A stretch of DNA of 32,502 bases from Candidatus Rhodoferax bjergmarkensis (GTDB lineage: Bacteria; Pseudomonadota; Gammaproteobacteria; Burkholderiales; Burkholderiaceae_C), in NCBI GenBank assembly GCA_016708345.1, contig JADJFX010000018.1, forward strand, positions 1 to 32,502, in the 5' to 3' direction. The first letter of the stretch is position 1. Every line of letters begins with the position of its first letter. The position numbers and the translations under genes are program-made. The notes under the pieces were generated by a model. The model did not search any database, was not told the DNA's origin, and was given only the letters and a program-made list of their open reading frames with translations. Shown in pieces: positions 1 through 8,409 of the stretch.

Positions 1-737
1 GCTTTTGTGTGCAGCCTCTGTTCATGCCAAGCGGGTTACCCTGACAGACCATGAAATGTCCGAGGTGAACGCCCAGGGGCTTTTTATCCTCGAAAACAGC
101 AACTACGGTGGGCTGGATTTCTCCAAGATCGCGCTGGATGCCGATGTGATCTAAGCGCCAATTTCCGGAACATGCTTGGCACCAATGCCACCGGGGTGTC
201 CGACATCCACATTTCCGATTTGCAATTTGGCCGCAGCGATGGTGATGAAGCCAACCGATTGGTAAAAATCAGCAATCCCTACATCCAGTTCATCTACAAC
301 AAGCCGCTGAATGCCCCCACGCAGGTGGTTGGCATCCGCCTCGGATTCGATGGAATTTCTGGCGATGTCGGCTTCCTGGGGAAAGTCATCAGCGGCTCCA
401 TGTACGTGGATGGAACCGGCACAGCCGTGAACGGCATCCCTCGATGCAACCGGAAACAACGCACTGGCAGCACCGCGCCTTGCATCGCCACTGCCACCTG
501 CGGAACCACCAATTACATCAACCTTGCACAGCTTGGCGCCATCACGGCAGGCAATACCAGCGGGCCAAGTCGGGATTTCTGGATTTCCGCCCTGATGCAG
601 CCTGTGCAGTTCGAAGCACCCAAAAACTCTGGTTTGACTGACCGCCCATTGCCCAAGCCGGATATTGGTTGAACTGGCGTGACAGGTTGATTGCGCTAAG
701 CGCCCAATTACCGTCCAACAAGGCTCCAGGACGGTAA
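1..737 (+). pseudogene. Exported protein with GG-leader-like motif, left copy, 5'-truncated and frameshifted
   Basis: This is the left copy of the intact gene at 24772-25572. The first ~20 codons lie outside the window. Relative to the intact copy a G is missing near 148, three bases near 176, an extra C lies near 437, and further indels occur near 460 and 643, so no single frame covers the gene. An open piece survives at 172-672. The reading frame would end at the TAA at 735-737. The defects sit at the contig edge and may be sequencing errors rather than true decay. See the entry at 24772 for the protein. Confidence 0.8.
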
Positions 738-740
738 GCT

Positions 741-1551
741 GTCGTTACCCCTTACCCACATCAATTCGGAGGCTTGTAGGGGCTGTAATGCTGCTTGCCG
801 GGCCTTCCTTGATTGCCAATGCCGCTGGACTCAAGGTTTTGAGCGAGGAAGACCTGTCAAAAGAGGTCGGTCGTGATGGTCTGAGCTTTGCCACGTCGTT
901 GCAAGTGGACGTTGGCTCGTATGTTTTCACTCCCTACGATACGGCTGCGTTACGGCATGAAAACATCACGGTCAGAGGAACATTCTGTCGGAATTTGATG
1001 TTTTTCAGAGTAGTGTCGGCGGCGGTGCGGACATCGGCTCCTGGTCTGTTCCCCGAATCCAGCAACGCCAGCCCGCCGCAAATCGAATACGACCTGGTTG
1101 TTTCTGCCGATGGCAGGAGTCTGGGCACGGCCGTGACCTGCAAGGACTTTGTGCCGAAGGGCAGCAAATTCGAGTTCTCGACCGGGCCAAGCGGCGGTGT
1201 TGATCTTGGTTGGGCCACGAAACTGTCCATCGGACAACTCCTGTTGAGTCCCAATGGTCGTGCAAGCACGGATGGCCAGATGGAAATCAGCGGGATCAAG
1301 GTGGAAGGCAGTGAAACCCCAGGATCCCCCTGGGTGATTGCGAACCTGAAGACACAATCCGGCAAGTTTCGTCTCCCGGTCGGCTCCGACGGCGAATCCC
1401 GCCTGAACCTTGGCGTTGACTGGCCCGTGGGCGCCGACGCCGCAACCGGCAGGCTTTCCATCGACAAGGTGGCATTCAGCAACGGCACCAATCTGGGCGC
1501 AGCAGCATCGGCTCGATGCAGATTCAGTACATGAACATAAAGTTCAGGTGA
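741..1551 (+). pseudogene. Exported protein with GG-leader-like motif (LSEEDLSKEVGRDG), left copy, frameshifted
   Basis: This is the left copy of the intact gene at 25576-26385. The start codon is lost because the ATGACT of the right copy reads differently near 741. A compensated frameshift runs from about 985 to 1060, and one missing base near 1506 removes the normal C-terminus, so the open frame 788-1534 ends in unrelated residues. The true end would be the TGA at 1549-1551. Most differences are single-base indels typical of low-coverage sequence, so the gene may be intact in the real molecule. Confidence 0.8.
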
Positions 1552-1553
1552 TA

Positions 1554-1610
1554 TTTCCTAAAAAGATAGCTGCTTTCGCTCTATCCATGGGCTTTAGAGC
1601 CATATTTCAT
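1554..1610 (+). repeat. Comamonadaceae-type intergenic repeat
   Basis: The sequence TTTCCTAAAAAGATAGCTGC is followed by TTTCGCTCTATCCATGGGCTT and a GAGCCATATTT tail. It belongs to a dispersed intergenic element also found at 2055, 3438, 3565, 19171, 26387, 26888 and 28201 and, inverted, near 11907, 14530 and 15890. It starts right after the upstream gene and ends 6 bases before the DUF29 start. Function unknown; its dyad-rich centre suggests an RNA hairpin. Confidence 0.75.
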
Positions 1611-1615
1611 CGGTA

Positions 1616-2053
1616 ATGAAAACACGTTACGAAACGGATGTTGTTGCCTGGGCCAAGGAACAAGCCAGTTTCATTCGCAGCGGACAGTTCGGCATGCTCG
1701 ACCTGGAACACCTGGCACAGGAGATAGAGGACGTGGGAAAGAGCGAGCAGCGCGAACTGGCAAGCCGCATGGCTGTGCTCCTGGCTCATTTGCTCAAATG
1801 GCAGTTCCGACCAGGCAAACGCAGCAAAAGCTGGGAATTCACCATCCGCACCCAGCGCAAAGAGGTTTGCTACATTCTCAAGGAAGCCCCAAGCCTTCAA
1901 ACAAAATTCGATGATGGGCAATGGGTCGAAATCGTCTGGGCAAAGGCAAAAGGCATTGCTGAGTCAGAAACCGGACTTGACCTGGACGTGTTCCCGGAAA
2001 CATTGCCATGGTCTGTTGACGATGTGCTTACAGAGAACTGGCTTCCGATTTGA
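1616..2053 (+). CDS. DUF29 family protein (left copy)
   Basis: This 145-residue protein has the features of the DUF29 family: an opening YETDVVAWAKEQASFIRSG, then the segment LDLEHLAQEIEDVGKSE (about 29-45), a basic helix ending HLLKWQFRPG, and a C-terminal acidic tail FPETLPWSVDDVL. DUF29 proteins are small, helical, of unknown function, and common in cyanobacteria and proteobacteria, often in mobile DNA. A second, more divergent paralogue lies at 10159 and a near-identical copy at 26450. The two near-identical copies differ by substitutions (for example SVDDVLTENW against FVNDVLAENW), which is real variation rather than indel noise. The gene sits between two intergenic repeats and may have arrived as a unit with the downstream PEP-CTERM gene. 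Confidence 0.9.
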   Translation: MKTRYETDVVAWAKEQASFIRSGQFGMLDLEHLAQEIEDVGKSEQRELASRMAVLLAHLLKWQFRPGKRSKSWEFTIRTQRKEVCYILKEAPSLQTKFDDGQWVEIVWAKAKGIAESETGLDLDVFPETLPWSVDDVLTENWLPI

Positions 2054-2054
2054 A

Positions 2055-2112
2055 TATTCCTAAAAAGATAGCTGTATCCGCTCTATCCATAAGACTTTAA
2101 GCCGTATTTTAT
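2055..2112 (+). repeat. Comamonadaceae-type intergenic repeat
   Basis: This is a second copy of the GATAGCTG element (core ATTCCTAAAAAGATAGCTG then TATCCGCTCTATCCATAAGA), starting immediately after the DUF29 stop codon, so the DUF29 gene is bracketed by two direct copies. Confidence 0.75.
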
Positions 2113-2384
2113 GTGTGAATACTGGCATAAACGTTGGAAATTTTCCAGCGCCACAAGGGCTTAACAACTATTTCAAGCCACCTACGATTGCCATCTGCGC
2201 AACTTTACGTTGGTGGCCGCATCCAGGGCACCGCTCTCGTTACCTTTTATGTGTCGAAAAACATTACATATTGGTGTAATTATTTATGACATGCACATGT
2301 AACACATTGATTATTCAATGTATTTAATAACGGTACGCTTTATGCTTCTGACAGCGCCAAGAAAGTTAAATTTAGGATTTCGAT
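2113..2384 (+). promoter_or_regulatory. Upstream region of the PEP-CTERM gene
   Basis: This 270-base gene-free stretch becomes A/T-rich towards its right end. It holds two small dyads, TTACATATTGGTGTAA (2264-2279) and ACATGCACATGT (about 2290-2301), and then TTGATTATTCAATGTATTTAA, which could hold a weak -35/-10 pair. The segment AAAGTTAAATTTAGGA just before the start codon carries the ribosome binding site and is shared with the unrelated PEP-CTERM gene at 13190. No sigma-54 TGGCAC-N5-TTGC box was found by eye. Confidence 0.4.
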
Positions 2385-3250
2385 ATGAAGACATTTGCAA
2401 AAGCGCTCACCAGCCTAGCCGCCGTTGCTGCAACATTGGCGTTCACCCCGGTGCATGCCGTGGTGGTGACATTTGGCGGTCAAAACACCAACGTTGCCGG
2501 TGGAGACAACTCCGGATTAACCAGTAACTATGTCCCCGTTTCGAATATTGTGGATCCTTCGACCGGCTATTTCATCGAAACCTTTGACGCCGCAACAGCC
2601 AACCCCTGGTTGAATGGAGGCCTGCCTGGCACTACTGATCTCCATCCAGGTGCCAATATGAATATTCAACAGGGTGCCGGTTGCTCGATCAACTCTTATG
2701 GCACCTTGTCAATCACTGCGGATGGGGGTGGCTTCGCGGTTCGCGACGGCTCAGCAAACTATGCTGCAACGCCCGCCAATGACAGCACTTGTTTTGGCTA
2801 TGGCCGCAACAAGGGTGGCACACTTCCCGCCAGCGTCAAGGTTGACTACACGACGTTCCTGGGGGCATCTGGTGCCAAGATAAATTACTTGGGCGTGTAC
2901 TACGGATCCATCGACAACTATAACAACATTGCCTTCTACGGAACCAATGGGAATTTGCTGCAAATCGCAGGGGGCTTACTGGCAGATGGACTTATTACCG
3001 GTGCTGAAATTCTGGCAGCTAATGGAGGCCATACTGGAAACCAGACGCAGCCTGGTTCCAACGTGTATGTCAACTTAGCGTTTGCCCCTGGTGAAGAATT
3101 TACAGCATTCGAATTTTAACAACGGGCGTAGCCTTTGAGTTCGACAACGTGGTCGTTGGCATCAACAATCGTACCCCCGAACCAGCATCTCTCGCCCTGC
3201 TAGGCATTGGTCTAGTTGGACTGGCCGCATCACGTCGCCGTAAAAACTGA
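2385..3250 (+). pseudogene. PEP-CTERM sorted exported protein, left copy with a frameshift near its end
   Basis: The protein has a Sec signal peptide (about residues 1-25, ending in PVHA) and a Gly/Asn/Thr-rich secreted domain. The open frame stops early at 3119. Compared with the intact right copy (27217-28083) the bases after GAATTT read TAACAACGGG instead of CGGACCACGGG, which is one base shorter and creates a stop. The PEP-CTERM tail (TPEPASLALLGIGLVGLAAS then RRRKN) is still encoded in another frame, ending at the TGA at 3248-3250. This could be a sequencing error or a variant lacking the sorting tail. Confidence 0.8.
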
Positions 3251-3374
3251 AATCGGTCTGGAAGGCGGACGTGGTTCAAAGCACGCCAATCACTGGTGAC
3301 ACCGTTTCAGGCTGAATCCATAGGGTGGCGAGTCCTAAAACGTGATCAAAGTGTTACCTGGGTTTGAACCACGT

Positions 3375-3407
3375 CAGATTCAGTACCTGAACATCAAGTT
3401 CAGGTGA
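3375..3407 (+). pseudogene. Relic of the 3' end of a leader-motif protein gene
   Basis: Codons for QIQYLNIKFR followed by TGA match the last residues of the protein encoded at 25576-26385 (QIQYMNIKFR-stop). A Comamonadaceae-type repeat follows shortly after, as it does behind the full-length gene. No coding sequence of that family precedes it. I read it as the scar of a duplication in which the body of a second copy was lost or replaced by the DUF29/PEP-CTERM block. The same relic is at 28138-28170. Confidence 0.65.
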
Positions 3408-3437
3408 CAACCCGGTTCACCATCCGGCTTTCTTGTT

Positions 3438-3656
3438 ATTCCTAAAAAGATAGCTGTATCCGCTCTATCCATAAGGCTTTCAGCCGTATTTGCCATGTAA
3501 ATACTGGCATGGGCGCGACCGTTAATGCGTAAACGCGGGAGAGTTAATGCGTGGATTGCCTGGTATTCCTGAAAAGATAGCTGTATCCGCTCTATTCATA
3601 AGGCTTTCAGCCGTATTTGCCATGTAAATACTGGCATGGGCGCGACCGTTAATGCG
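3438..3656 (+). repeat. Tandem ~127-base repeat made of GATAGCTG elements plus a GCGACCGTTAATGCG tail
   Basis: Two tandem units, 3438-3529 and 3565-3656, are nearly identical. Each starts ATTCCT(A/G)AAAAGATAGC and ends with ACTGGCATGGGCGCGACC then GTTAATGCG. The tail resembles the GGCGTGACCGATTCAACGC direct repeats at 3861 and 3895, so the array may be part of the origin linked to the initiator at 3959. The right-hand copy of the region (28201) has only one unit. Confidence 0.7.
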
Positions 3657-3693
3657 TGGAAAACTTTGCCCGTGATCCTGGACTGCATCGGGG

Positions 3694-3710
3694 AACCTCG
3701 GAGGTTTTTT
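3694..3710 (+). terminator. Hairpin AACCTC-G-GAGGTT followed by T residues
   Basis: A perfect 6-bp inverted repeat (3694-3699 and 3701-3706) runs into TTTTTT. It could terminate transcription on the plus strand. It lies on the far side of the repeats from the initiator, which is where the G/C hairpins of the other replication modules lie. Confidence 0.45.
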
Positions 3711-3860
3711 CTTGTTGGCGGTATTTGGTATTCCTTCGGCTTTTCCTTCTCCTCGTGTCTTGTTCAACGTGCTGCTGGTGGCGTTGGTTTCGGTGTTTTC
3801 AGGGGTTATCCACTGTTCCGGGTTGAGCTACTACAGGTTTATATACAGGTTCTTATTAGG

Positions 3861-3949
3861 GGCGTGACCGATTCAACGCAACTCTATAGACTTTGGCGTG
3901 ACCGATTCAACGCGAATAACTTTGGCAATCCACAGCTTTTTTGTGGATA
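3861..3949. other. Putative origin repeats of the RepA_C replicon
   Basis: Two perfect 19-bp direct repeats, GGCGTGACCGATTCAACGC at 3861-3879 and 3895-3913, are spaced 34 bases apart. A dyad follows: TCCACA at 3929-3934 and TGTGGA at 3942-3947, which with the flanking bases gives TGTGGATAA, close to a DnaA box. A further TTATCCACT lies near 3808. The elements end about 10 bases before the stop codon of the initiator at 3959-4837, so the origin would be downstream of the rep gene. The equivalent region is missing from the right copy (near 28280). Confidence 0.6.
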
Positions 3950-3958
3950 ACTTGCGCC

Positions 3959-4837
3959 TCATGGCCTGCCCTGTGCCTTGGGGATGTGCGTCAGTGATGG
4001 CATGATCTTCAAGCCATAGTCCAGGACTTCCACCCGAACCCCGGAATAGACCAGCATCACATTACGAAGCTCTTGCAAGAACGCCCGCTTGAAAAATCGC
4101 AACTCTGCATAGTCCGAACCCAATTGAAAGGCCAGCGAAGGCCACAAGATGACCGTTGGTTGTTTCAAGTAACTCATGCGGTATGTGAGCATCGCGTAAG
4201 TATCCAGCGCCATTGGTGACTGTTTCAGTGCCTTGATGGCCCGCATATCCACTGGAACTGGCCTGTGCACCACTTCATTAAAAAACGTCTCTGACAGGGT
4301 GATGGTGGATTGCCATAACCCTGCCTGCTCAGGTTCATTTGGATGCCACCACAGCACAGTTCTATCAGCCAGCCGGTAGCCAATATCCGCAATCCGCTTC
4401 CCGTCCTCATAGGTTGCGCTCACAGTTGCATTGAAAAGCCGCCGTGTCTGGTTCTTCAGGCTTGCGATGTTGCTCCCTTGCCTCGACATGCCCAGTTCAG
4501 CCATGAATGCCGCCATTGAATCCCCAAGCTCCAATTCCCGGCTTTTTGTCCTGACTGCCTCAGTTGTTACCCAAGCCAGCAGCAAACGGGGAACTGAACC
4601 GTAGGGCAAACCAATTTTTGGTGATGCCAGCATGGACAAGGTGAAATTCCCATTCTTCCTCTCGAAGTAGGTTCCCTCAACCTTCTTGTGCGGCAGCGTG
4701 GCTTGGACCATGGCTCTTGCCATGAACCCCAGTGCTCCAGCGTCTTGCGCTGATTCGGTTTCGATGGCAACGGCCTGGTTGATGAGCCGTTCGATGGATG
4801 GTTTGATAGTGGTTTTCATGCCCACAACTGTACCCAT
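3959..4837 (-). CDS. Plasmid replication initiator, RepA_C family
   Basis: This 292-residue protein carries the hallmark of the plasmid RepA_C family at residues 76-117: GLPYGSVPRLLLAWVTTEAV, then RTKSRELELGDSM and FMAELGM. Such proteins bind repeats at the origin to start plasmid replication. The first ATG is at 4837 with no clear ribosome site; an in-frame ATG at 4819 (MKTTIKPSIERL) follows a weak GTGGG and may be the real start. The gene is divergent from the C39 peptidase gene, separated by ~70 bases, and its origin repeats lie just past its stop. A mutated relative with an insertion and a lost C-terminus is at 28310-28816. This copy is full length and looks functional. Confidence 0.88.
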   Translation of the reverse strand: MGTVVGMKTTIKPSIERLINQAVAIETESAQDAGALGFMARAMVQATLPHKKVEGTYFERKNGNFTLSMLASPKIGLPYGSVPRLLLAWVTTEAVRTKSRELELGDSMAAFMAELGMSRQGSNIASLKNQTRRLFNATVSATYEDGKRIADIGYRLADRTVLWWHPNEPEQAGLWQSTITLSETFFNEVVHRPVPVDMRAIKALKQSPMALDTYAMLTYRMSYLKQPTVILWPSLAFQLGSDYAELRFFKRAFLQELRNVMLVYSGVRVEVLDYGLKIMPSLTHIPKAQGRP

Positions 4838-4910
4838 GACTGGTTGGCGTGCGTGTATATTCGGGAGAATTTTTACCAGTTAAAAGAGGCTAGAAAATGG
4901 TTCAAACGAT

Positions 4911-5693
4911 GTGCAAAGGTTGGTCAAGGTGTTAGGCGTACTGATCAGCATCTTTACCGCGATATCCATCGGTGTATCTGGTGTGTGGGTGATCCGTGGA
5001 CCAAAAGACAAGCCAAAGGAATTGTTTGAACTGCGTCAGCCAGCAAATCCTGGTGGTGCACAGACCCAGTCGCTCGTGATCGAGCCGGTGTCGGAGATCA
5101 AATACCGCAACATCATGCGCCAGGCTTATGACTACAGCTGCGGCTCGGCTGCCCTGGTAACCATACTGAATTACGACCTTGGTATCAAAGTCACCGAGCA
5201 AGACGCCATGGAAGGCATGATGGAGCATGGCGAGAAGGAAAAAATCATTGAACGCCGTGGGTTTTCCCTGCTGGACATGAAACGCTATGTCGGAACGCTG
5301 GGCAAGAAGAGCGACGGCTTTCGTGGGGAAATCGCCGACCTGATGGAACTGAAAACCCCGGCCATCGTGCCCATTGACTACGGTGGTTTCAAGCATTTTG
5401 TCGTTTTGCGCGGCATACGCGATGGACGCGTGTACATCGCCGACCCTTCTGCCGGAAACATCGTGTTTTCCATGAATGAATTTTTAAGCTGGTGGGACAG
5501 AAATACGCTGTTCATCATCTATCGGGACGACGACGATTCCTATCCTAAAAAACTGGCCCTGACCGACAAGGAACTGGGGGTGGTTGATATGGATCTGGTC
5601 AAAAATCAGGCGATACTCGCGCCCCTGAGCGATGCGATGCGGCTCAACCGACTGGTCAATGGCCGTGACGGAATTTCCATCCGCAATCGTTAA
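4911..5693 (+). CDS. Membrane-anchored C39 family cysteine peptidase
   Basis: This 260-residue protein has one N-terminal hydrophobic segment (about residues 7-28) and a papain-like C39 domain. The catalytic elements are visible: Gln71 and Cys77 in QAYDYSCGSAALVTIL, His162 in GGFKHFVVLRG, and Asp178 in YIADPSAG. C39 enzymes cut after double-glycine-type leaders; they are usually fused to ABC exporters, but this one stands alone. The start is GTG at 4911, the only good start after the in-frame TAA at 4881-4883. A tiny out-of-frame ORF from ATG 4897 overlaps it. It leads a same-strand cluster with two outer-membrane barrels. Four exported proteins on the same molecule carry GG-leader-like motifs and are candidate substrates. 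A frameshifted copy is at 28890. Confidence 0.9.
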   Translation: MQRLVKVLGVLISIFTAISIGVSGVWVIRGPKDKPKELFELRQPANPGGAQTQSLVIEPVSEIKYRNIMRQAYDYSCGSAALVTILNYDLGIKVTEQDAMEGMMEHGEKEKIIERRGFSLLDMKRYVGTLGKKSDGFRGEIADLMELKTPAIVPIDYGGFKHFVVLRGIRDGRVYIADPSAGNIVFSMNEFLSWWDRNTLFIIYRDDDDSYPKKLALTDKELGVVDMDLVKNQAILAPLSDAMRLNRLVNGRDGISIRNR

Positions 5694-5731
5694 AAAGCCC
5701 CTCCAATTCCCAAGCATTTCGAAGGCAATCT

Positions 5732-6742
5732 ATGAAGTTTCGGCCTCTTTTCAGTCTTCTGGCCGCCACGTTGGCCGTATCAGCCCAGGCGCAAGATGCA
5801 GCAGCTCCTGCCAAAGCCGACGCAGCCGCCGTGCGTGAAGCTCTTGGAAAACAAGAAAGCGATCCGGAGCAATCAGCAGAACTTTTGAAAACCACGCTGA
5901 CATCCGTGGACAAAAAGTACTCGATGATCAAGCGTGGCAACTTTCAGTTCTCCTACGACCTGAGCTACACCTACATAGGCCAGGACAGGATCAGTACCGA
6001 CCTCAGCTCCGGGAATGCCACGCTTTTCAACATTGAGAACGACAACTCCCACACGGTTACCAATACGATTTCGGTTGACTATGGACTGCGTGACAATCTG
6101 ACCGCCAACGTGGCGATTCCCGTCGTAAGCAAATACTCCCACACATCGTTGGTCGACGGCGTTACCCATTCCGTGGGTGATATTTCCCTTGGCGTGCGTT
6201 ACCAACCCTTTGAAACCATGCCGGATGTTCCCTCGTTAACGGTGAGTGGCAGTGTTCGTATTCCAAGCGGTACAAGCCCTTACAAGGTCATATCGGGTAG
6301 TGGTCTTGCTACCGGCTCAGGAACAGTCGGTTTCTCAGCGGGCATGAACGTCAGCAAGGTGGTCGATCCTGTGGCCTTGTTCGGTTCCTTGAATGTGAGT
6401 TACAGCCGTCCGACAGATGACATAAGCCAGGTTCTCGGAAGCGCCTTCCTGACCAGAGTGGATCCCGGATTGAGCATGGGATTCGGTTTTGGCTTTGCTT
6501 ATGCCTTCTCGTACTCGATCACCACATCTTTCTCGTTCCAGGAGTCGATATCCAGGGGGTCAAAGATGACATTTAGCAACGGGCAAACGGCTACGACCGC
6601 TACCCAGACGTCCGCAACCATGAGTTACGGTGTTGGCTACCGTATTTCGCCAAAAACCACCATTAACACTTCGGTGGGAGTCGGGCTGACACCAAATTCT
6701 CCGAACCTCACATTAGGCCTCAACTTCCCATTATCACTGTAG
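5732..6742 (+). CDS. Outer-membrane transporter-like beta-barrel protein
   Basis: This 336-residue protein has a signal peptide cut after residue 20 (LAVSAQA), a polar Ala/Asp/Lys-rich helical stretch (about 21-65), then alternating hydrophobic/aromatic strands rich in Gly, Ser and Thr up to the C-terminus. The barrel resembles the transporter-type outer-membrane proteins related to the meta-pathway phenol degradation family, though I cannot assign a substrate. The start follows GAAGGCAATCT, 38 bases after the C39 gene, and the FadL-type gene begins 15 bases after its stop, so the three probably share a transcript. A degraded second copy is at 29713. Confidence 0.82.
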   Translation: MKFRPLFSLLAATLAVSAQAQDAAAPAKADAAAVREALGKQESDPEQSAELLKTTLTSVDKKYSMIKRGNFQFSYDLSYTYIGQDRISTDLSSGNATLFNIENDNSHTVTNTISVDYGLRDNLTANVAIPVVSKYSHTSLVDGVTHSVGDISLGVRYQPFETMPDVPSLTVSGSVRIPSGTSPYKVISGSGLATGSGTVGFSAGMNVSKVVDPVALFGSLNVSYSRPTDDISQVLGSAFLTRVDPGLSMGFGFGFAYAFSYSITTSFSFQESISRGSKMTFSNGQTATTATQTSATMSYGVGYRISPKTTINTSVGVGLTPNSPNLTLGLNFPLSL

Positions 6743-6757
6743 GCGGATAGACCGATC

Positions 6758-8395
6758 ATGCATCTACTTCAATGGGTCTTGCGCTTACCGTGGCGCATAG
6801 GGAGTCTGGCGCTTGTGTGCCTGCTATCCCTTGTTCTTGCGCCACAGGCACACGCCGTGCTGGCCGATAACTTGCTGATAGACCCGGCGGCCATGGCCAT
6901 GGGAAATGCGGTCACGGCAGACCCACCGGGTGTTAATTCGATCCACTTCAACCCGGCGGGTCTTGCGCGCATTACCGGAAACTGGAAGTCGGACGGCGTG
7001 GCCATCATTGGCCTTAAAACCGAAGAACATTACCGCTCCGCCCCCGATATGGACATCGGTGGTTTTCATAATGATCCGTTGAACGAGACAGCATCCGGCC
7101 CCGTGAAGCTGCGCCTGTATATCCCTGGGCTTGGGATGCTCCCCTGGAAATTTCCTGGACTTGCGGCTGCCACTTTGGGTTTTACCTTCAACAAGGAAGG
7201 ATCCCCGTTCACCTTTGGTACGGCAACCTATATTCCATTTGCAATGTCATTAGACCGTACGGATGACCCCGATGATCCATCGCGTTTCAGCGGTAAGGTC
7301 GTTCAGATGCAGCGCTTGGTTTACCTGTCTCCAGCGGTTGGTTACAAATATTCTGACACCCTGAGTTTTGGCGTTGCCGTTCCGATTGCCCACCAGGCCA
7401 TCGTTATTGATACGGACATGCGTATGCCAAACAAGATGCTTGGCATAACAGGCTCTTTGCAAAAGGGATTTTGTGGCGAGGAAGGTAAACCCAATGTCAT
7501 AGACACGTTTACGACGGGTTTATGTGGCGGCGGTAAGGACGGCATGCTTGATCCGTTCAAGAGAGCTGCCAATATGAGCATGGAAATGACCACGCCATTT
7601 GATCCGACGCTCAATCTCGGGGTTTTGTGGGAACCATCGCCCCGGTTTGGACTGGGGGTTTCCTATCAGGGTGGCTCCAGCACGGTTTATCGCGGCAGAT
7701 TCTCTTTCAAGACAGATCCCATGATGCGCGCCTTCGTTCAGGGGCTGCATTCGAGTCTTCTTGGACCTATTGTTGCTGGTATCACCGGAATGCCGCAATA
7801 CATACCTCCTGTGCAAAGCGGAAATCTTGTTGCCACCATTCCATTTCCGGATAAGTGGCAGATTGGCGTCAAGGTAAGACCGACTGAGCGTCTGCAGCTG
7901 AATATGGATGTCAGCTATACCGATTGGGCCAAGTGGGATGCTTTCCAGTTCAAATTCGACCAAGAGGTTGAAATGCTGAAGATGGCCCGTATGTTTGGTA
8001 TATCCAACAGCGCGCAAGTCATTGTGAGCCAGGGTCTGGAGAACGTTTTCAGTTATGGTTTTGGCGTGCAATACGATGTCTCTGATAAATTGTCCCTGCG
8101 TCTCGGATACGAGCCGCGCAAGAGTTCCATTCCATTAAGCAAAATATCCGTTCTTGCGCCTTTGCCGGATACCGTTGTCAGAAGCATCGGTGCAAGAATA
8201 AGACCCAAGAAAGACACGGAAATAAACCTGGCGCTGTCCTACATGACCGGAAGTTATAGCGTTCCCGCACGCACAGACTGCAATCTCAATTGCGACCACT
8301 TCTTCAATGTGGTTTACAACCCGTACGCTGCCATGGACGTGGAAGGTGCCATCACGATCCGCTATTTTGGCGCTAGCTTGACCCATCGTTTCTGA
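6758..8395 (+). CDS. OmpP1/FadL family outer-membrane protein
   Basis: This 545-residue protein has a long signal peptide (about 1-33, ending APQAHA). The mature N-terminus carries the FadL-family pattern: AMAMGNAVTADPPG, then NSIHFNPAGLARI (NPAGLA at 65-70). The rest is beta-strand-rich and ends in a C-terminal Phe (GASLTHRF), as expected for insertion by the Bam complex. FadL-type channels take up long-chain fatty acids and other hydrophobic compounds. At 545 residues it is longer than E. coli FadL. It lies between the transporter-like barrel and the DUF2059 gene (14 bases downstream), in an apparent operon with the C39 peptidase. A degraded copy is at 30736. Confidence 0.9.
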   Translation: MHLLQWVLRLPWRIGSLALVCLLSLVLAPQAHAVLADNLLIDPAAMAMGNAVTADPPGVNSIHFNPAGLARITGNWKSDGVAIIGLKTEEHYRSAPDMDIGGFHNDPLNETASGPVKLRLYIPGLGMLPWKFPGLAAATLGFTFNKEGSPFTFGTATYIPFAMSLDRTDDPDDPSRFSGKVVQMQRLVYLSPAVGYKYSDTLSFGVAVPIAHQAIVIDTDMRMPNKMLGITGSLQKGFCGEEGKPNVIDTFTTGLCGGGKDGMLDPFKRAANMSMEMTTPFDPTLNLGVLWEPSPRFGLGVSYQGGSSTVYRGRFSFKTDPMMRAFVQGLHSSLLGPIVAGITGMPQYIPPVQSGNLVATIPFPDKWQIGVKVRPTERLQLNMDVSYTDWAKWDAFQFKFDQEVEMLKMARMFGISNSAQVIVSQGLENVFSYGFGVQYDVSDKLSLRLGYEPRKSSIPLSKISVLAPLPDTVVRSIGARIRPKKDTEINLALSYMTGSYSVPARTDCNLNCDHFFNVVYNPYAAMDVEGAITIRYFGASLTHRF

Positions 8396-8409
8396 ATCAG
8401 ATTCAAATC

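Noticed and set aside
172..672. The open frame 172-672 as a separate 166-residue gene
   Set aside because: It is the middle of the gene intact at 24772-25572, opened by indels; it lacks the signal peptide and motif.
3438..3656. An insertion sequence or transposon
   Set aside because: The tandem unit has no transposase, terminal inverted repeats or target duplication; it is a duplicated intergenic repeat.
3636..3950. A 104-residue plus-strand ORF over the RepA_C origin
   Set aside because: It runs through iterons and a dyad, has no recognisable domain and is absent in the variant copy.
4911..5693. A LapG-type (BTLCP) peptidase
   Set aside because: The SCGSAALVTIL and GGFKHFVVL motifs fit C39, not the LapG family; only a functional analogy is suggested.
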